Positions 8,378 through 16,515 of a stretch of 34,787 nucleotides of DNA are shown here, one piece after another. A program made the translations under genes and the position numbers. The notes beneath the pieces were generated by a model. It was not told the DNA's origin. It did no database searches and worked only from the letters and a program-made list of their open reading frames with translations. Position 1 is the stretch's first letter. Every line of letters begins with the position of its first letter. Origin of the DNA: an uncultured Myxococcales bacterium (GTDB lineage Bacteria > Myxococcota_A > Polyangia > Polyangiales > Polyangiaceae); contig CALMUT010000285.1 in assembly GCA_937872925.1 (NCBI GenBank), positions 1-34,787 on the forward strand. The letters run 5' to 3'.

Positions 8378-9361
8378 TCAGAAGCGGCCGCTCGAGAACA
8401 CGACGGCCCCGCCCGGAACCGGCGCGACGTCGATGCTACGAACCGCGGCCGTCTCGGGCTTCTTCCCAAGATCGCGGATCAAGAAGTAGGTGCCGAGCCC
8501 GAAGCCAACCGCCGACACGCCAATGCTCACATTCGTCAGCAACTTGTTTTGGTTGAAGCGATCGAAGTCGTCCTGGTTCGGCTTTTCGTTGTAAGCACTT
8601 TCGGCGTCGTTGACGGCAAGTCCGAAATACACTGCGGCGCCCGCGCCAACGGCACCCACGCCAAGGGACACCCAGGTGATTGCGGAAATCCCTCCGCGCT
8701 TGGCCGACCCGTCCGCAGTCACGTCGTCAGCGTCCGGATCGAGGGCCTCGTCGTCTGAGGAGTCGTCCGCTTTGGCTTTGGGTCGCAGCGAGTCCACGTT
8801 GACGGTTCGGCTGGCGCCCGCGGCGATGTCGACGCGCTTGCTGGCGGCTCCGGAAACATCCAACAGCGTCACGTCGTGCTCACCCGGAGCCACGTACACC
8901 CGCTGGTTGCCGCGGAACTCATCCTCATCGATGCGCACTCGCACCGATTCGTCTCCGGTCAACTGGATCACCGCCAACTTCGGCGAGAGCCGCGCCAGGT
9001 GATCCGTTGCGTCCTGGCGGTCTTGCTCCCCGGACTGAGCTAGATCCAATACGCGCTGGTAGCTGCGCGCCGCCAAGGCCAGCTCACCGGCTTTTTCGTA
9101 GGAGTCTCCGGCGTTGATCAACGGCGCAGGGTGCGGTGCCAGGCGGAACGCCTCTTCGAAGGCCCGCGCGGCCTCTTCGAATCGACCCGCGGCGAAGGCC
9201 TTTTGTCCGGCTTTGAAAAAGCGCCGGGCGTCGTCCTTTTCCTCGGCGGCGCTGGCGGGCTGGACCGACCAGAGTGGCGCGGACGCCGACAGGCAACAGG
9301 CGAACGCCAGGGCGCGGGACCGACTGAAGATCACGAACATTCTCCTATTCGATGCTATCAT
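8378..9361 (-). CDS. Exported TPR protein with C-terminal membrane segments
   Basis: This 327-aa protein has a signal peptide (hydrophobic LAFACCLSASAPLW, cleavage near PASAA). Two to three tetratricopeptide-like repeats follow (about 45-120: ARRFFKAGQKAFAAGRFEEA and LINAGDSYEKAGELALAARS). Next is a PEGA-like beta segment (VRVRIDEDEFRGNQRVYVAPG with EHDVTLLD), then an acidic linker (DDSSDDEALDPDADD). Two hydrophobic segments close the protein (ITWVSLGVGAVGAGAAVYFG and VSIGVSAVGFGLGTYFL). This TPR/PEGA/membrane layout is common in myxobacterial envelope proteins of unknown role. The start may be ATG 9361 or ATG 9340; an AGGAGA lies directly before 9340, closer than normal for a ribosome binding site. 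It is divergent from the lipoprotein at 9374 with almost no space between starts. Confidence 0.8.
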   Translation of the reverse strand: MIASNRRMFVIFSRSRALAFACCLSASAPLWSVQPASAAEEKDDARRFFKAGQKAFAAGRFEEAARAFEEAFRLAPHPAPLINAGDSYEKAGELALAARSYQRVLDLAQSGEQDRQDATDHLARLSPKLAVIQLTGDESVRVRIDEDEFRGNQRVYVAPGEHDVTLLDVSGAASKRVDIAAGASRTVNVDSLRPKAKADDSSDDEALDPDADDVTADGSAKRGGISAITWVSLGVGAVGAGAAVYFGLAVNDAESAYNEKPNQDDFDRFNQNKLLTNVSIGVSAVGFGLGTYFLIRDLGKKPETAAVRSIDVAPVPGGAVVFSSGRF

Positions 9362-9373
9362 GGTTTTTCACTG

Positions 9374-10567
9374 ATGTTGGATAGCCGCAGACGTTCGGCA
9401 CTCGCGCTGCTTGTATTCTTTGGCACGGCCAGCGGCTGTCTCAAGACATTGGACGAATCCCTGCTCGACGCTAAGGACGGCGGGGCGGGCAGCGCCGGCG
9501 CATCCGGGGCGGGCGGCGGGGGTGGCACGGCGGCAAGTGGCGGGACTGGCGGCACCGGGGCCAGCAGCGGCACCGGTGGCGGCAGCGGCAGCGGCGGGGA
9601 CTCCGGCACCGACGCTGGGGTCATCCCCTGGGACCAGAGCAAGTATCCGGTCACGGTGGTGACCTCCACGCCCGGCGCGCGTTCGGTGATCGCTGCCGAC
9701 GGCACTGACATCTTCGGCGCCGAGCAAGGCGCGAGCCCCGCCCCCCTCACTCGCTACGCCCTCAGCGGCGGCGGCGGAGTTCTCGTTCCAAACGTGAGCT
9801 TCAAGCAGCCCCAGGCGCTCGCCACCATCTCCGGCTCCCTCAACGTGTTCTCCGCCGGCGAAAACGCCGCGGGCGCCGTGCTCGAGCGCGCGCCCAAGGT
9901 TGGCGGCAGCATCGCCAGCGTGTCCACAACGGGCGCCATGGAAACGCCTACCAGCATCTTCGCAGCCTCCGACAGCTTTGCCTACGTCACCGCGCAGGCG
10001 TCCGCAGGCACCGTTGCCCTGCTCCGCTTCAACCTCGCGGGCGGTCCCGCGCCGGCGGAAAACCTCTTCGTCGCAGGCAGTGCGGAGTCCGGCGGCCCCG
10101 TCGTTGCCACGCCGGGTTGCGTGTACTGGGTCAGCAACGGCAACCTGTGGGTTCTGCCGACCAGCGGAGGCGCTCGCGTGTCTGCGCTGAGCACCGGCAT
10201 CGCAGATGCCGTCGGCGTCACCGCAGACGCGGTGAACCTGTACTACACACGTTCGAGCGGAAGCGTCTGGAAGAAGCCCCTCGATCCCGGTTGCGTGGCA
10301 GGTTCGAAAGCGGAAACGCAGCTCGGCGCCGGCTTCGTCGGTATTGGCGCCGTCACCGCCTTCGAAGGAAGAGTCGCCTGGACGGCCACCGGCGAGAGCG
10401 GCAGCAACGCAGGCGGCGGCGTGTTCGTCGTTGCACCATCGGGCGGCCCGATCACTCAAACCGCCAACGAAGAAGGCGGACCAGCCTTCTGGCTCACTCC
10501 CGGCAACTTTGTCGTCTTCACCACCGCCGCAGGCGACATCCGCAGAGTCGGCAAAAATCCGAAGTAG
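9374..10567 (+). CDS. Lipoprotein with Gly/Ser-rich linker and beta-propeller-like domain
   Basis: From ATG 9374 this is a 397-aa protein. The signal peptide ends in a lipobox (GTASGC, Cys22). Residues about 36-78 form a Gly/Ala/Ser/Thr linker of short repeats such as GGTGGTG. The rest (about 85-397) is built from repeating beta-type units of the kind TSIFAASDSFAYVTAQ, GCVYWVSNGNLWVLPTSGG and VNLYYTRSSGSVWKKPL, which resemble blades of a beta-propeller. No catalytic motif is seen. The layout (lipobox, Gly-rich spacer, propeller) is frequent among surface lipoproteins of Polyangia-type myxobacteria, where the role is generally unknown. A longer open frame from 9131 is antisense to the TPR gene and lacks a signal peptide at its N-terminus, so I reject that start. 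Confidence 0.82.
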   Translation: MLDSRRRSALALLVFFGTASGCLKTLDESLLDAKDGGAGSAGASGAGGGGGTAASGGTGGTGASSGTGGGSGSGGDSGTDAGVIPWDQSKYPVTVVTSTPGARSVIAADGTDIFGAEQGASPAPLTRYALSGGGGVLVPNVSFKQPQALATISGSLNVFSAGENAAGAVLERAPKVGGSIASVSTTGAMETPTSIFAASDSFAYVTAQASAGTVALLRFNLAGGPAPAENLFVAGSAESGGPVVATPGCVYWVSNGNLWVLPTSGGARVSALSTGIADAVGVTADAVNLYYTRSSGSVWKKPLDPGCVAGSKAETQLGAGFVGIGAVTAFEGRVAWTATGESGSNAGGGVFVVAPSGGPITQTANEEGGPAFWLTPGNFVVFTTAAGDIRRVGKNPK

Positions 10568-10618
10568 TCCCGCCGTTTGTTTTGGGGTCGTGGCGATGCG
10601 CGACGCGGTCGCACTCAT

Positions 10619-10638
10619 CTAGCGGAGTGCGCCGCTAG
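10619..10638. terminator. Hairpin between convergent genes
   Basis: CTAGCGG (10619-10625) and CCGCTAG (10632-10638) form a perfect 7-bp stem with a 6-nt loop. It lies between the stop of the lipoprotein (10567) and the stop of the kinase (10690), where a bidirectional terminator is expected. No T run is present on either side, so the call rests on position and symmetry. Confidence 0.45.
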
Positions 10639-10689
10639 GCCGGTGGTCACGCGTGGCCCGGAATCCGACGCAGCGGGTGCGGGCCCTGG

Positions 10690-12435
10690 TCATTCGTAGG
10701 GATTCTGTCGCGGTGGCGCGGCAGTCGTCGGCACGGCCGGTTTCGGCGCCTCCGGCGCTTTTACCTTGGGCGGCGGCCGCCAGACCTGGCCTCCCCGGGG
10801 CCGTGGCTTCGGCGCGGCCGGCGCGGCCGCGCTCGTCTCCGGCGGGGCCACGGACGCTGCGGGCGCCGTCTCCGGCGCGGTCTCCTCCGGGACCGGAGGC
10901 GCGGCGCTGGGTTGCGTGGGGGCGGAATTGGCCTGTCCCAAATTCATCACCGTGGTGCGTCGCTGCGGATTGAGCACGAGGTACAGCATGACGCCCAGGG
11001 CAACGGCGAGCCCGATCACGCCGATCACGTAGCCGAGAATACCGCCGCGTTTGACGACAATGGTCGGACTCGGTGTGTAACCGCCGTGGCTGTAGGGCGG
11101 CGCGCTCTGGCCATGCTGCGACACATTCGAAAGCTGTGACGCACTCGACAATTGCGATGCAGAGAATCCGCCATCGTACACACCTTGGCCGGCGGGACGC
11201 GTCCCGCTCGTGCTGACGCCCGAAGCCGTGGGATGGGACACCCCACTCGGAGACGACGAAGGACCGGAGAGCGCGCTCGGGCTCGAGACGGAACTGACGC
11301 TTGCGTGGTCCTTCGAGGGTGGAGGCGCGGCAAGGGGGTCACTCGGCGGCACGTTGCTGCCCATGGGCACGTCACCGTCCAGTGCGCGCAGAGCCGCTCG
11401 GATGGCCTTGCGCTTTTGATCCAGACGCTGCCCCAACACTTTGCGCAGGAGATTCGCGACCCCGGCCCGGGGCACCACCACGCGCTCGGACTTGAGATAG
11501 GCCTCAAGAGCTTCCCGCAAGCCTTGGGCAGTTTGGAAACGCTTGTCGACGTCGCGCTCCAGGGCCTGCATCACGATGGCCTCCAGCGCCTTGGGATAGC
11601 GGGGGTCGATGCTAGTGGGTGGCGGGATCTTGCCGGAAACCACGAGATGCAGCGTCTCGGCGTCGTGTTCACCGCGGAATAGGCGACGGCCCGTCGTGAG
11701 TTCGAAAAGCACGATCCCAAGGGCAAAGACGTCCGAACGCCGGTCGGTCTTCTTTGCCATGGCTTGTTCCGGCGACATGTAGCCGAACTTGCCTTTGAGT
11801 TGGCCGGCGCTGGTCACTTCGGAAACGCGACCCATGGCGCGTGCGACGCCAAAGTCCACCAGCTTGATCGCGCCGTCCACGCCGATCAAAATGTTGTGCG
11901 GCGACACGTCACGGTGCACGACGTCCATCAACGTGCCTGCGGGGTCACGCAGTTCATGAGCTGCGTGCAAACCCGCAGCTGCGTCGGCGATCACTCGTAC
12001 GCCCATCTCCCACGGGATCGCGCGTCGCTTGCCGGCTTCGGCGATGATGGCGTGCAGCGTGTCGCCCTCGACCCACTCCATGGACATGAACATCACGCCA
12101 CGGTCTTCCCCCACCTCGTAGACATCAACGACGTTCTGGTGGCGGATCAGCCGCACAATGCGCCCTTCGTCCAGGAACATCTTCACGAATTCTTGGTCCG
12201 TCGCCAAGTCGCTCAAGATGGCCTTGACGGCCACCAGCCGGTCTTGTTCTCGGGTTTGGCCGCGTTCACGCGCGACCCACACGGTAGCCATGCCGCCCCG
12301 CCCGATCCGCAGGAGCAACTCGTACTTGCCCAGACGCGTTCCGCGTCGCAGCTCTTCCGGGGGTGAGGATAGATCGATGGACTGCACGGTGGTGCCCTGG
12401 CGCCGAACCCGGACGGCTGGAGCCTTTGGCTTCAT
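10690..12435 (-). CDS. Membrane-anchored Ser/Thr protein kinase (Hanks type)
   Basis: From ATG 12435 the protein is 581 aa. A kinase domain spans about 37-305: glycine loop GRGGMATVW, lysine K71 in VAVKAI, catalytic loop HRDVSPHNIL (D176), DFG as LVDFGVAR (D194), and GYMSPEQAM in the activation/P+1 region. All catalytic residues are present, so it should be active. A Ser/Pro-rich linker follows, then one transmembrane helix (YVIGVIGLAVALGVMLYLVL) and a Pro/Ala-rich outer tail of about 100 residues without a recognisable sensor domain. HRDVSPHN is the form common in myxobacterial kinases. A GTG at 12501 would add 22 residues, but MKPKAPAVR looks the more natural start; neither has a clear ribosome binding site. 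Confidence 0.92.
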   Translation of the reverse strand: MKPKAPAVRVRRQGTTVQSIDLSSPPEELRRGTRLGKYELLLRIGRGGMATVWVARERGQTREQDRLVAVKAILSDLATDQEFVKMFLDEGRIVRLIRHQNVVDVYEVGEDRGVMFMSMEWVEGDTLHAIIAEAGKRRAIPWEMGVRVIADAAAGLHAAHELRDPAGTLMDVVHRDVSPHNILIGVDGAIKLVDFGVARAMGRVSEVTSAGQLKGKFGYMSPEQAMAKKTDRRSDVFALGIVLFELTTGRRLFRGEHDAETLHLVVSGKIPPPTSIDPRYPKALEAIVMQALERDVDKRFQTAQGLREALEAYLKSERVVVPRAGVANLLRKVLGQRLDQKRKAIRAALRALDGDVPMGSNVPPSDPLAAPPPSKDHASVSSVSSPSALSGPSSSPSGVSHPTASGVSTSGTRPAGQGVYDGGFSASQLSSASQLSNVSQHGQSAPPYSHGGYTPSPTIVVKRGGILGYVIGVIGLAVALGVMLYLVLNPQRRTTVMNLGQANSAPTQPSAAPPVPEETAPETAPAASVAPPETSAAAPAAPKPRPRGGQVWRPPPKVKAPEAPKPAVPTTAAPPRQNPYE

Positions 12436-12552
12436 CGTATCAGGCCCGAATCGGCGCGCCCACTGTCCGACACGAAGATGACCCGGGCTTTTCTTTCGCA
12501 CATTCAGCTACTTGAGGCGCGAACGGACTACATTGTGCGCGCGCCACGGGGA

Positions 12553-12571
12553 CCCGCATCCGACGTGCGGG
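12553..12571 (+). promoter_or_regulatory. Hairpin in the leader of the gene at 12624
   Basis: CCCGCA (12553-12558) pairs with TGCGGG (12566-12571) around a 7-nt loop, about 52 bases before the ATG at 12624. It lies in the 188-bp divergent gap between the kinase and the small conserved gene. No convincing -35/-10 pair was found around it. It could be a leader structure or an operator half-site pair. Confidence 0.25.
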
Positions 12572-12623
12572 ACGGTCTGAAGTTGCTTTTGCTCTGCGCT
12601 TCGGGCAACAGATCCCGCCCATC

Positions 12624-13067
12624 ATGACTGCGTTGAAAGAACTCGCCCAGGACGCCGAAAAGCGCAAAACGGTCGTCGATGACGCCTGTGAGGTGCTGGA
12701 ACTCGAAGTCGGCGACAAGTCCGGGATCAGTGGTTTGGCCATTAAAGGCGGCTACAAGCTGGTGCAAGGCGTCAAGCCGGGGTTCATCCGAGAGGTCGTC
12801 GACCATCTGCTGGACGACTTCCTGGATGCCCTGGACCCGCTGTACCAAGAGGCACTGGAATTGGGAAAAACGCCTGGCGCACACCTCCGGGCCCACGCCG
12901 CGCAAGTGGCGGACGCGCTGCTGGCGATCACCGACAAACGCGCGGAAACGGCGCAGCGCGCCATGATCAAGAAGACCTACGAAAAGCTGCGGCCAACCGC
13001 AAAAAAGCATGTAGAAGCCGCGGCACCTCGCCTGGGCGCTATGCTCGACCGACACGCGCCGGCCTGA
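12624..13067 (+). CDS. Small conserved protein of unknown function
   Basis: This 147-aa protein is predicted to be all-helical and soluble, without signal peptide or membrane segment. It opens MTALKELAQDAEKRKTVVDD, followed by a Gly-containing turn DKSGISGLAIKGGYKLVQG and VKPGFIREVVDHLLDDFLDAL. The C-terminus is basic. The pattern (short opening helix, 'KSGxSGxAxKxGY', 'VKPGF') resembles small uncharacterised proteins I associate with actinobacteria (perhaps DUF6918), but this is from memory and needs a profile search. It stands alone, divergent from the kinase, with a GC-rich hairpin (13074-13087, GCCGG/CCGGC) after its stop. Confidence 0.65.
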   Translation: MTALKELAQDAEKRKTVVDDACEVLELEVGDKSGISGLAIKGGYKLVQGVKPGFIREVVDHLLDDFLDALDPLYQEALELGKTPGAHLRAHAAQVADALLAITDKRAETAQRAMIKKTYEKLRPTAKKHVEAAAPRLGAMLDRHAPA

Positions 13068-13294
13068 TGCTGCGCCGGCTCGCCGGCTTGTGGACAGGGG
13101 CTCAGCCCACGGGCCGAAGCGGGAAAGAATGACGCGAGGCGCTGCTAGTGCTAGCCCTCGCCCCGGATTGTCCTATGGACCTTCCGGCCCCGCCCCAGGC
13201 GGGACCCTCGTAACGCGCCCCAGCTCTGAGGGGAAGCAGGTCGCGCAACAGCTGCTTTCTAAGTACCGACACGCGAGGTTTGAAAATACACACG

Positions 13295-15163
13295 ATGGCC
13301 AGCGCAGACCCCCAGGCTGCGGCCCTAGACACCAAGGCCGCCCAAATCCTCCCAGGTGCAGTGGTTCGCTTCGCGGGCGACTCCGGAGACGGCATGCAGG
13401 TGACCGGATCGCAATTCACCGTTGCGGCCGCCCTTGCAGGCAATGACCTGGCAACGTTCCCCGACTTCCCCGCAGAAATCCGCGCCCCCGCCGGCACGCT
13501 CTACGGCGTCAGCGGATTCCAAATCAACTTCGCGGCGCGCGATGTGTTCACGCCCGGAGATCGACCCGACGTGCTCGTCGCCATGAATCCCGCGGCGCTG
13601 AAGACCAACCTCGCGGACTTGAAGCCCCGCGGGCTGTTGATCCTAAACACGAGTGCGTTTTCTAAGGCCAACCTCAAGAAGGCCGGTTACGAAGTAAACC
13701 CCATCGAGGATCATAGCCTCGACGGCTACGCGGTCGTGGCCATCGACATCTCGAAGAACACCATCGCGGCGGTGGAGGAATCCGGCCTCAACAAGAAGGA
13801 AGCCGAGCGCTGCAAGAACTTCTGGACCCTTGGGCTGATGTTCTGGATCTACGGCCGCAAGTTGGAGCCCACCATCAAGTGGGTGGAGGCCAAATTCGGC
13901 AAACGACCGGACGTGGTGCAAGCCAACATCGCCGCGCTGAAAGCGGGACACGCCTACGGCGAGACCGCCGAGATATCCCACTACCGCTACGAAGTGCCCC
14001 CGGCCACGGTGGCTCCCGGCAAGTATCGCAATATCGGAGGCAACGTCGCCCTCGCCTGGGGCTTCGTTGCTGCGGCTGAGCTCTCCGAGCGACCCGTCGT
14101 GCTTGGCGCGTATCCAATCACTCCGGCCAGCGACGTATTGCACGAGCTCTCACGCTTCAAACACTTCGGCGTCACCACTATCCAAGCGGAAGATGAAATC
14201 GCCGCCGTATGCCTGGCAATCGGCGCGAGCTACGCCGGCGCTATCGGGATCACAACGTCGAGCGGCCCCGGCATCGCCCTCAAAGGCGAAGCGATTGGAC
14301 TCGCCATCGCCACCGAATTGCCCCTGGTGGTCGTCAACGTCCAGCGCGGCGGACCGAGTACGGGCCTGCCCACGAAGACCGAGCAGGCGGACCTGTTCCA
14401 AGCCATGTACGGACGCAACGGCGAGGCGCCGTTGTGCGTGCTTGCCGCGGCATCTCCCGGCGACTGCTTCCACATCGCCTTGGAAGCGGTGCGTATTGCG
14501 GTGAAGTACATGACACCGGTGATGATCCTGACGGACGGCTACCTGGCGAACGGCGCGGAGCCGTGGTTGATCCCCGATGTTGCCAAGTTGCCAAGAATTC
14601 CGGTGCATTTTCGAACGGATCCGGAGGGCTTCCATCCGTTCTTGCGGGACGAAGAGACCCTATCGCGTCCCTGGGCGATCCCCGGCACGCCCGAACTGAT
14701 GCACCGCATCGGCGGGATCGAGAAGAACTATCACACCGGGCACATCAGCTATGACCCGGCCAATCACGAGCTCATGAGCAAGACTCGGGCCGGCAAGATC
14801 GCCAAGATTGCCGACGACGCACCGGAGCTGAAGATCGAAGTCGGTGACGACAGCGGCAAGCTGCTGGTGTTGGGTTGGGGCTCAACTTACGGGGCGATCC
14901 GCGAAGCCGTCAGCCGCTGTCGAGAGCGCGGCTTGTCGGTCTCCCACGCCCACTTGCGCTACTTGAATCCCTTCCCGAAGAACCTAGGCGAAGTCCTGGC
15001 GCGCTTCGAACGAGTGCTCGTCCCCGAAATGAATCTGGGCCAACTCGTCAAGATCATCCGCGCAGAATTCCTAGTGCCCGCGGAGAGCTACCCGAAGATC
15101 CAAGGCATGCCGTTCCGCATCGAAGAGATTGAAGAGCGCATCCGCCACACCATGGAGAGTTGA
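13295..15163 (+). CDS. korA: 2-oxoglutarate:ferredoxin oxidoreductase, alpha subunit (gamma-alpha fusion)
   Basis: KorA with KorB oxidatively decarboxylates 2-oxoglutarate to succinyl-CoA and passes electrons to ferredoxin; the reaction is reversible in some organisms. The 622-aa product is the usual fused form. The N-terminal gamma domain (about 20-205) has VRFAGDSGDGMQVTGSQF and FPAEIRAPAGTLYGVSGFQI. The alpha domain follows, with GAYPITPASDVLHELS, QAEDEIAA, TTSSGPGIALKGEAIGLA and the KorA-like PSTGLPTKTEQADLFQAMYG. ATG 13295 is chosen; a TTG at 13280 is possible but has no properly spaced ribosome binding site. The 227-bp gap upstream should hold the promoter; it contains an inverted repeat GCTAG-TG-CTAGC at 13144-13155. 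korB follows after four bases. Confidence 0.92.
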   Translation: MASADPQAAALDTKAAQILPGAVVRFAGDSGDGMQVTGSQFTVAAALAGNDLATFPDFPAEIRAPAGTLYGVSGFQINFAARDVFTPGDRPDVLVAMNPAALKTNLADLKPRGLLILNTSAFSKANLKKAGYEVNPIEDHSLDGYAVVAIDISKNTIAAVEESGLNKKEAERCKNFWTLGLMFWIYGRKLEPTIKWVEAKFGKRPDVVQANIAALKAGHAYGETAEISHYRYEVPPATVAPGKYRNIGGNVALAWGFVAAAELSERPVVLGAYPITPASDVLHELSRFKHFGVTTIQAEDEIAAVCLAIGASYAGAIGITTSSGPGIALKGEAIGLAIATELPLVVVNVQRGGPSTGLPTKTEQADLFQAMYGRNGEAPLCVLAAASPGDCFHIALEAVRIAVKYMTPVMILTDGYLANGAEPWLIPDVAKLPRIPVHFRTDPEGFHPFLRDEETLSRPWAIPGTPELMHRIGGIEKNYHTGHISYDPANHELMSKTRAGKIAKIADDAPELKIEVGDDSGKLLVLGWGSTYGAIREAVSRCRERGLSVSHAHLRYLNPFPKNLGEVLARFERVLVPEMNLGQLVKIIRAEFLVPAESYPKIQGMPFRIEEIEERIRHTMES

Positions 15164-15167
15164 AGCT

Positions 15168-16190
15168 ATGTCGAACGTAATCTCCGCTCCCAGCCTGACG
15201 AAAAAAGACTTCGAAACGGACCAAGACGTCCGCTGGTGTCCCGGCTGCGGGGACTATTCCATCCTGGCGAACGTTCAGAAGATCATGCCCGAGCTCGGTT
15301 TTCCCCGAGAGCAGACGGTGTTCGTCAGCGGCATCGGCTGTTCGAGCCGCTTTCCGTATTATATGAACACCTACGGGTTCCACACCATCCACGGCCGAGC
15401 ACCTGCCATTGCCATGGGCGTCAAGGCGGCCAACCCGGAACTCAACGTCTGGATCATCACGGGCGACGGAGACGGACTGAGCATCGGTGGCAACCACCTG
15501 ATGCACTGCCTGCGGCGCAATGCGGACGTGAACGTGATCATGTTCAACAACCGCATCTACGGACTGACCAAGGGCCAATACTCCCCCACCAGCGAGACCG
15601 GTAAGATCACGAAAAGCTCCCCGACGGGGTCCGTCGACTTCCCGGTCGATCCGGCCACTTTTGCCATCGGCTGTTCGGCCAGTTTCGTCGCACGCTCCAT
15701 CGACGTGGACGCGCCGCACCTCTCCGAAATGATCAAGCGAAGCGCGAAACACGCGGGGGCCTCGTTCATCGAGGTGTACCAGAACTGCAACGTGTTCAAC
15801 GACCACGCCTTCGATGCGTTCCGCGAAAAAGCCAATCGAGACGAGGCAACGATCCGCGTGGAACACGGCAAGCCGCTGCTCTTCGGCAAAGACAAGGATA
15901 AGGGACTTGCCATCGAGCCGCGCACCATGGCTCTCAAGGTCCTCGACATGGCAGCGCCCGGAGCGGCCGAGCAGGTTCTGTTGCATGACGAAGCGAATCC
16001 CACCCTGGCCTATATGCTGGCCCGCATGCCGTTTCCGGACTTCCCGGTGGCCCTTGGCGTGCTGTACTGCGTCGACAAGCCCACCTACGACGCCACGTTG
16101 ATTGAGCAACGCGTCGCCGCCGAAACCAAGCTAGGCCACGGCAAGCTGACGGATTTGCTCAACTCCGGCAATACGTGGACTGTTTCCTGA
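15168..16190 (+). CDS. korB: 2-oxoglutarate:ferredoxin oxidoreductase, beta subunit
   Basis: This 340-aa subunit binds thiamine diphosphate and one [4Fe-4S] cluster. Cluster cysteines fit WCPGCGD (C24, C27), GIGCSS (C58) and the later YQNCNVFND. The thiamine diphosphate/magnesium motif is GDGDGLSIGGNH (99-110) followed by NNRIYGLTKGQYSPTS, typical of KorB rather than pyruvate enzymes. It starts five bases after the korA stop (TGA 15161-15163), so the two are co-transcribed. No ferredoxin-type subunit (KorC/KorD) is next to it, as in two-subunit enzymes. In this neighbourhood it would feed succinyl-CoA into the same pool that the ethylmalonyl-CoA pathway fills, but a direct link is only inferred from location. 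Confidence 0.93.
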   Translation: MSNVISAPSLTKKDFETDQDVRWCPGCGDYSILANVQKIMPELGFPREQTVFVSGIGCSSRFPYYMNTYGFHTIHGRAPAIAMGVKAANPELNVWIITGDGDGLSIGGNHLMHCLRRNADVNVIMFNNRIYGLTKGQYSPTSETGKITKSSPTGSVDFPVDPATFAIGCSASFVARSIDVDAPHLSEMIKRSAKHAGASFIEVYQNCNVFNDHAFDAFREKANRDEATIRVEHGKPLLFGKDKDKGLAIEPRTMALKVLDMAAPGAAEQVLLHDEANPTLAYMLARMPFPDFPVALGVLYCVDKPTYDATLIEQRVAAETKLGHGKLTDLLNSGNTWTVS

Positions 16191-16334
16191 CCGCGGCACA
16201 GACCCGGACTTCAGACGGATCCTCGACAAATCCCGTCAAAACGTGATTTCTCCCGGGTGTGCCCGCCCCGCCGGAGGCACCGCCCCATTTCCAAGTAGCG
16301 CGGAAAGTGAGCCTCTGATACATCCCCGCCCGCT

Positions 16335-16475
16335 ATGGGAACACCGCAAGACCCGCGCGCACGCCGCCGCAAGAGCAAGCGCCGCGCGAAGAAGAACATG
16401 GAGTGGGAGCTGAAGAGGGCGGAGCAGAACGCTCAGGACGCCAAGCCCAAGGGCCCCGCAAAGACCGCGACCTGA
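16335..16475 (+). CDS. Small basic protein, 46 aa
   Basis: ATG 16335 opens a 46-codon frame ending TGA 16473-16475. The product is strongly basic at the N-terminus (DPRARRRKSKRRAKKN), followed by MEWELKRAEQNAQDAKPKG. It has no cysteines and no membrane segment; it could bind nucleic acid or be ribosome-associated, but I recognise no family. It fills the gap between korB and the convergent meaB, and a terminator-like hairpin overlaps its stop codon, which supports a real transcription unit. No strong ribosome binding site is seen. Confidence 0.45.
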   Translation: MGTPQDPRARRRKSKRRAKKNMEWELKRAEQNAQDAKPKGPAKTAT

Positions 16476-16487
16476 ACACCGGTCTTT
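16460..16487. terminator. Bidirectional terminator-like hairpin
   Basis: AAAGACCG (16460-16467) pairs with CGGTCTTT (16480-16487) across a 12-nt loop. On the plus strand the stem ends in TTTT (16485-16488); on the minus strand it ends in TTT. It would end the korAB/small-ORF transcript in one direction and the ecm-meaB transcript, whose last stop is at 16516, in the other. It overlaps the stop codon of the 46-aa ORF. Confidence 0.5.
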
Positions 16488-16515
16488 TCGAATTCGGGCG
16501 TTAGCCCACCCCAGC

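Noticed and set aside
9368..10618. 416-codon minus-strand open frame across the Gly-rich lipoprotein gene
   Set aside because: Its composition is the mirror of the Gly-rich linker, with no start context; the plus-strand lipoprotein has a signal peptide and lipobox.
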